From Candidatus Omnitrophota bacterium (GTDB lineage Bacteria > Ratteibacteria > UBA8468 > B48-G9 > JAFGKM01), in NCBI GenBank assembly GCA_023819545.1, contig JAMWCA010000067.1, forward strand, positions 1 to 6,831: a DNA stretch of 6,831 bases, given 5' to 3'. Under the pieces are notes generated by a model. The model saw nothing but the letters and a program-made list of their open reading frames with translations, was not told the origin of the DNA and did no database searches. Made by a program: the position numbers and the translations under genes. Below, piece by piece: positions 6,354-6,831 of the stretch (position 1 is its first letter; each line of letters starts with the position of its first letter).

Positions 6354-6364
6354 AAATATCTATT

Positions 6365-6831
6365 ATGAAAAATTTTTTTCAGGATGTTTGGAGGAAAATA
6401 GAGAATTTTTGGATTAAGAAAGGATGCCTTTTATGGCATCCGTATAATGTTGAAGTTGGTGCAGGAACTTTAAACCCAGCAACTTTTTTTGGAATAATAG
6501 GAAATAAAAACTGGAATGTTGTATACCTTGAACCCTCTGTAAGACCTACTGATGGAAGATATGGTGAAAATCCTTTTAGATTGTATCAACATCATCAAAT
6601 TCAAGTTATAATGAAACCTCCTCCTTCTGATATACAAAAAATTTATATAAAAAGTTTAGAATATATTGGAATTTCAAAAAAAGAACATGATATAAGATTT
6701 ATTGAAGATAATTGGGAAGCACCTACTCTTGGAGCATGGGGAGTTGGATGGGAAGTATGGATTGATGGGCTTGAGATTACTCAATTTACATATATGCAGC
6801 AGGCAGGTGGTATTGATTTAGTTCCACCAGC
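6365..6831 (+). CDS. glyQ: Glycyl-tRNA synthetase alpha subunit, 5' part (cut by window edge)
   Basis: Class II alpha subunit of the bacterial alpha2beta2 glycyl-tRNA synthetase; alpha holds the catalytic core, while the partner beta subunit (GlyS) is not in this window. The frame is open from the ATG for 155 codons plus 2 nt to the edge; full family length is about 290-300 aa. Highly conserved blocks are seen in order: [13 protein letters not shown] (4-16), [16 protein letters not shown] (20-35), NPATF (37-41), [16 protein letters not shown] (55-70), [11 protein letters not shown] (75-85), [19 protein letters not shown] (108-126), [16 protein letters not shown] (128-143) and QQAGGI (145-150). 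The start matches the usual short N-terminus before 'F-Q-D-V/I'. No Shine-Dalgarno precedes it; the predicted -10 ends 11 nt upstream. Divergent from the oxidoreductase gene. glyS would be expected downstream, outside the window. Confidence 0.96.
   Translation, partial: MKNFFQDVWRKIENFWIKKGCLLWHPYNVEVGAGTLNPATFFGIIGNKNWNVVYLEPSVRPTDGRYGENPFRLYQHHQIQVIMKPPPSDIQKIYIKSLEYIGISKKEHDIRFIEDNWEAPTLGAWGVGWEVWIDGLEITQFTYMQQAGGIDLVPP

Overview
This is an AT-rich bacterial chromosomal window (roughly 30% GC by eye). AGA/AGG arginine codons, ATA isoleucine codons and A/T-ending codons are used in every gene. It holds six genes: four housekeeping genes (ftsK, rbfA, argS and the 5' part of glyQ) and two sugar-metabolism genes. 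The split alpha-subunit GlyQ, FtsK and RbfA mark it as bacterial. The variant ArgS signature, low GC and sugar epimerase/oxidoreductase pair suggest a little-cultured candidate-phylum lineage, but I cannot assign a phylum from the sequence. No mobile element, CRISPR array, tRNA or rRNA is visible, and codon use looks uniform.

Layout: ftsK (DNA translocase) runs leftward from 2186 to 12. Divergent from it, rbfA (30S maturation factor) and argS (arginyl-tRNA synthetase) form a tightly overlapping rightward pair (2294-4247). A sugar phosphate isomerase/epimerase-like gene follows (4297-5262) with its own -10 box and strong ribosome binding site. It converges on a leftward Gfo/Idh/MocA oxidoreductase (5264-6313), and the two stop codons are 1 nt apart. 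A 51-bp divergent gap then leads to glyQ (glycyl-tRNA synthetase alpha), which runs off the right edge. All stretches without a gene are under about 110 bp.

The gene content is ordinary; the unusual features are in the control regions. (1) The conserved N-terminus of RbfA lies upstream of its first ATG. The only credible initiator there is an ATT codon 5 nt after a good Shine-Dalgarno sequence. (2) ftsK, the oxidoreductase gene and glyQ lack a convincing Shine-Dalgarno. Each has a sigma70-type promoter with a 17-bp spacer whose -10 box ends only 9-11 nt before the ATG, which predicts leaderless or near-leaderless mRNAs. (3) The promoters of the oxidoreductase gene and glyQ are interlocked, each -35 overlapping the other's -10 within a 7-bp inverted repeat.

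Functionally, rbfA, argS and glyQ serve translation and ftsK serves chromosome segregation and division. The convergent epimerase and oxidoreductase may act on a common sugar or cyclitol substrate, but the substrate cannot be read from sequence.
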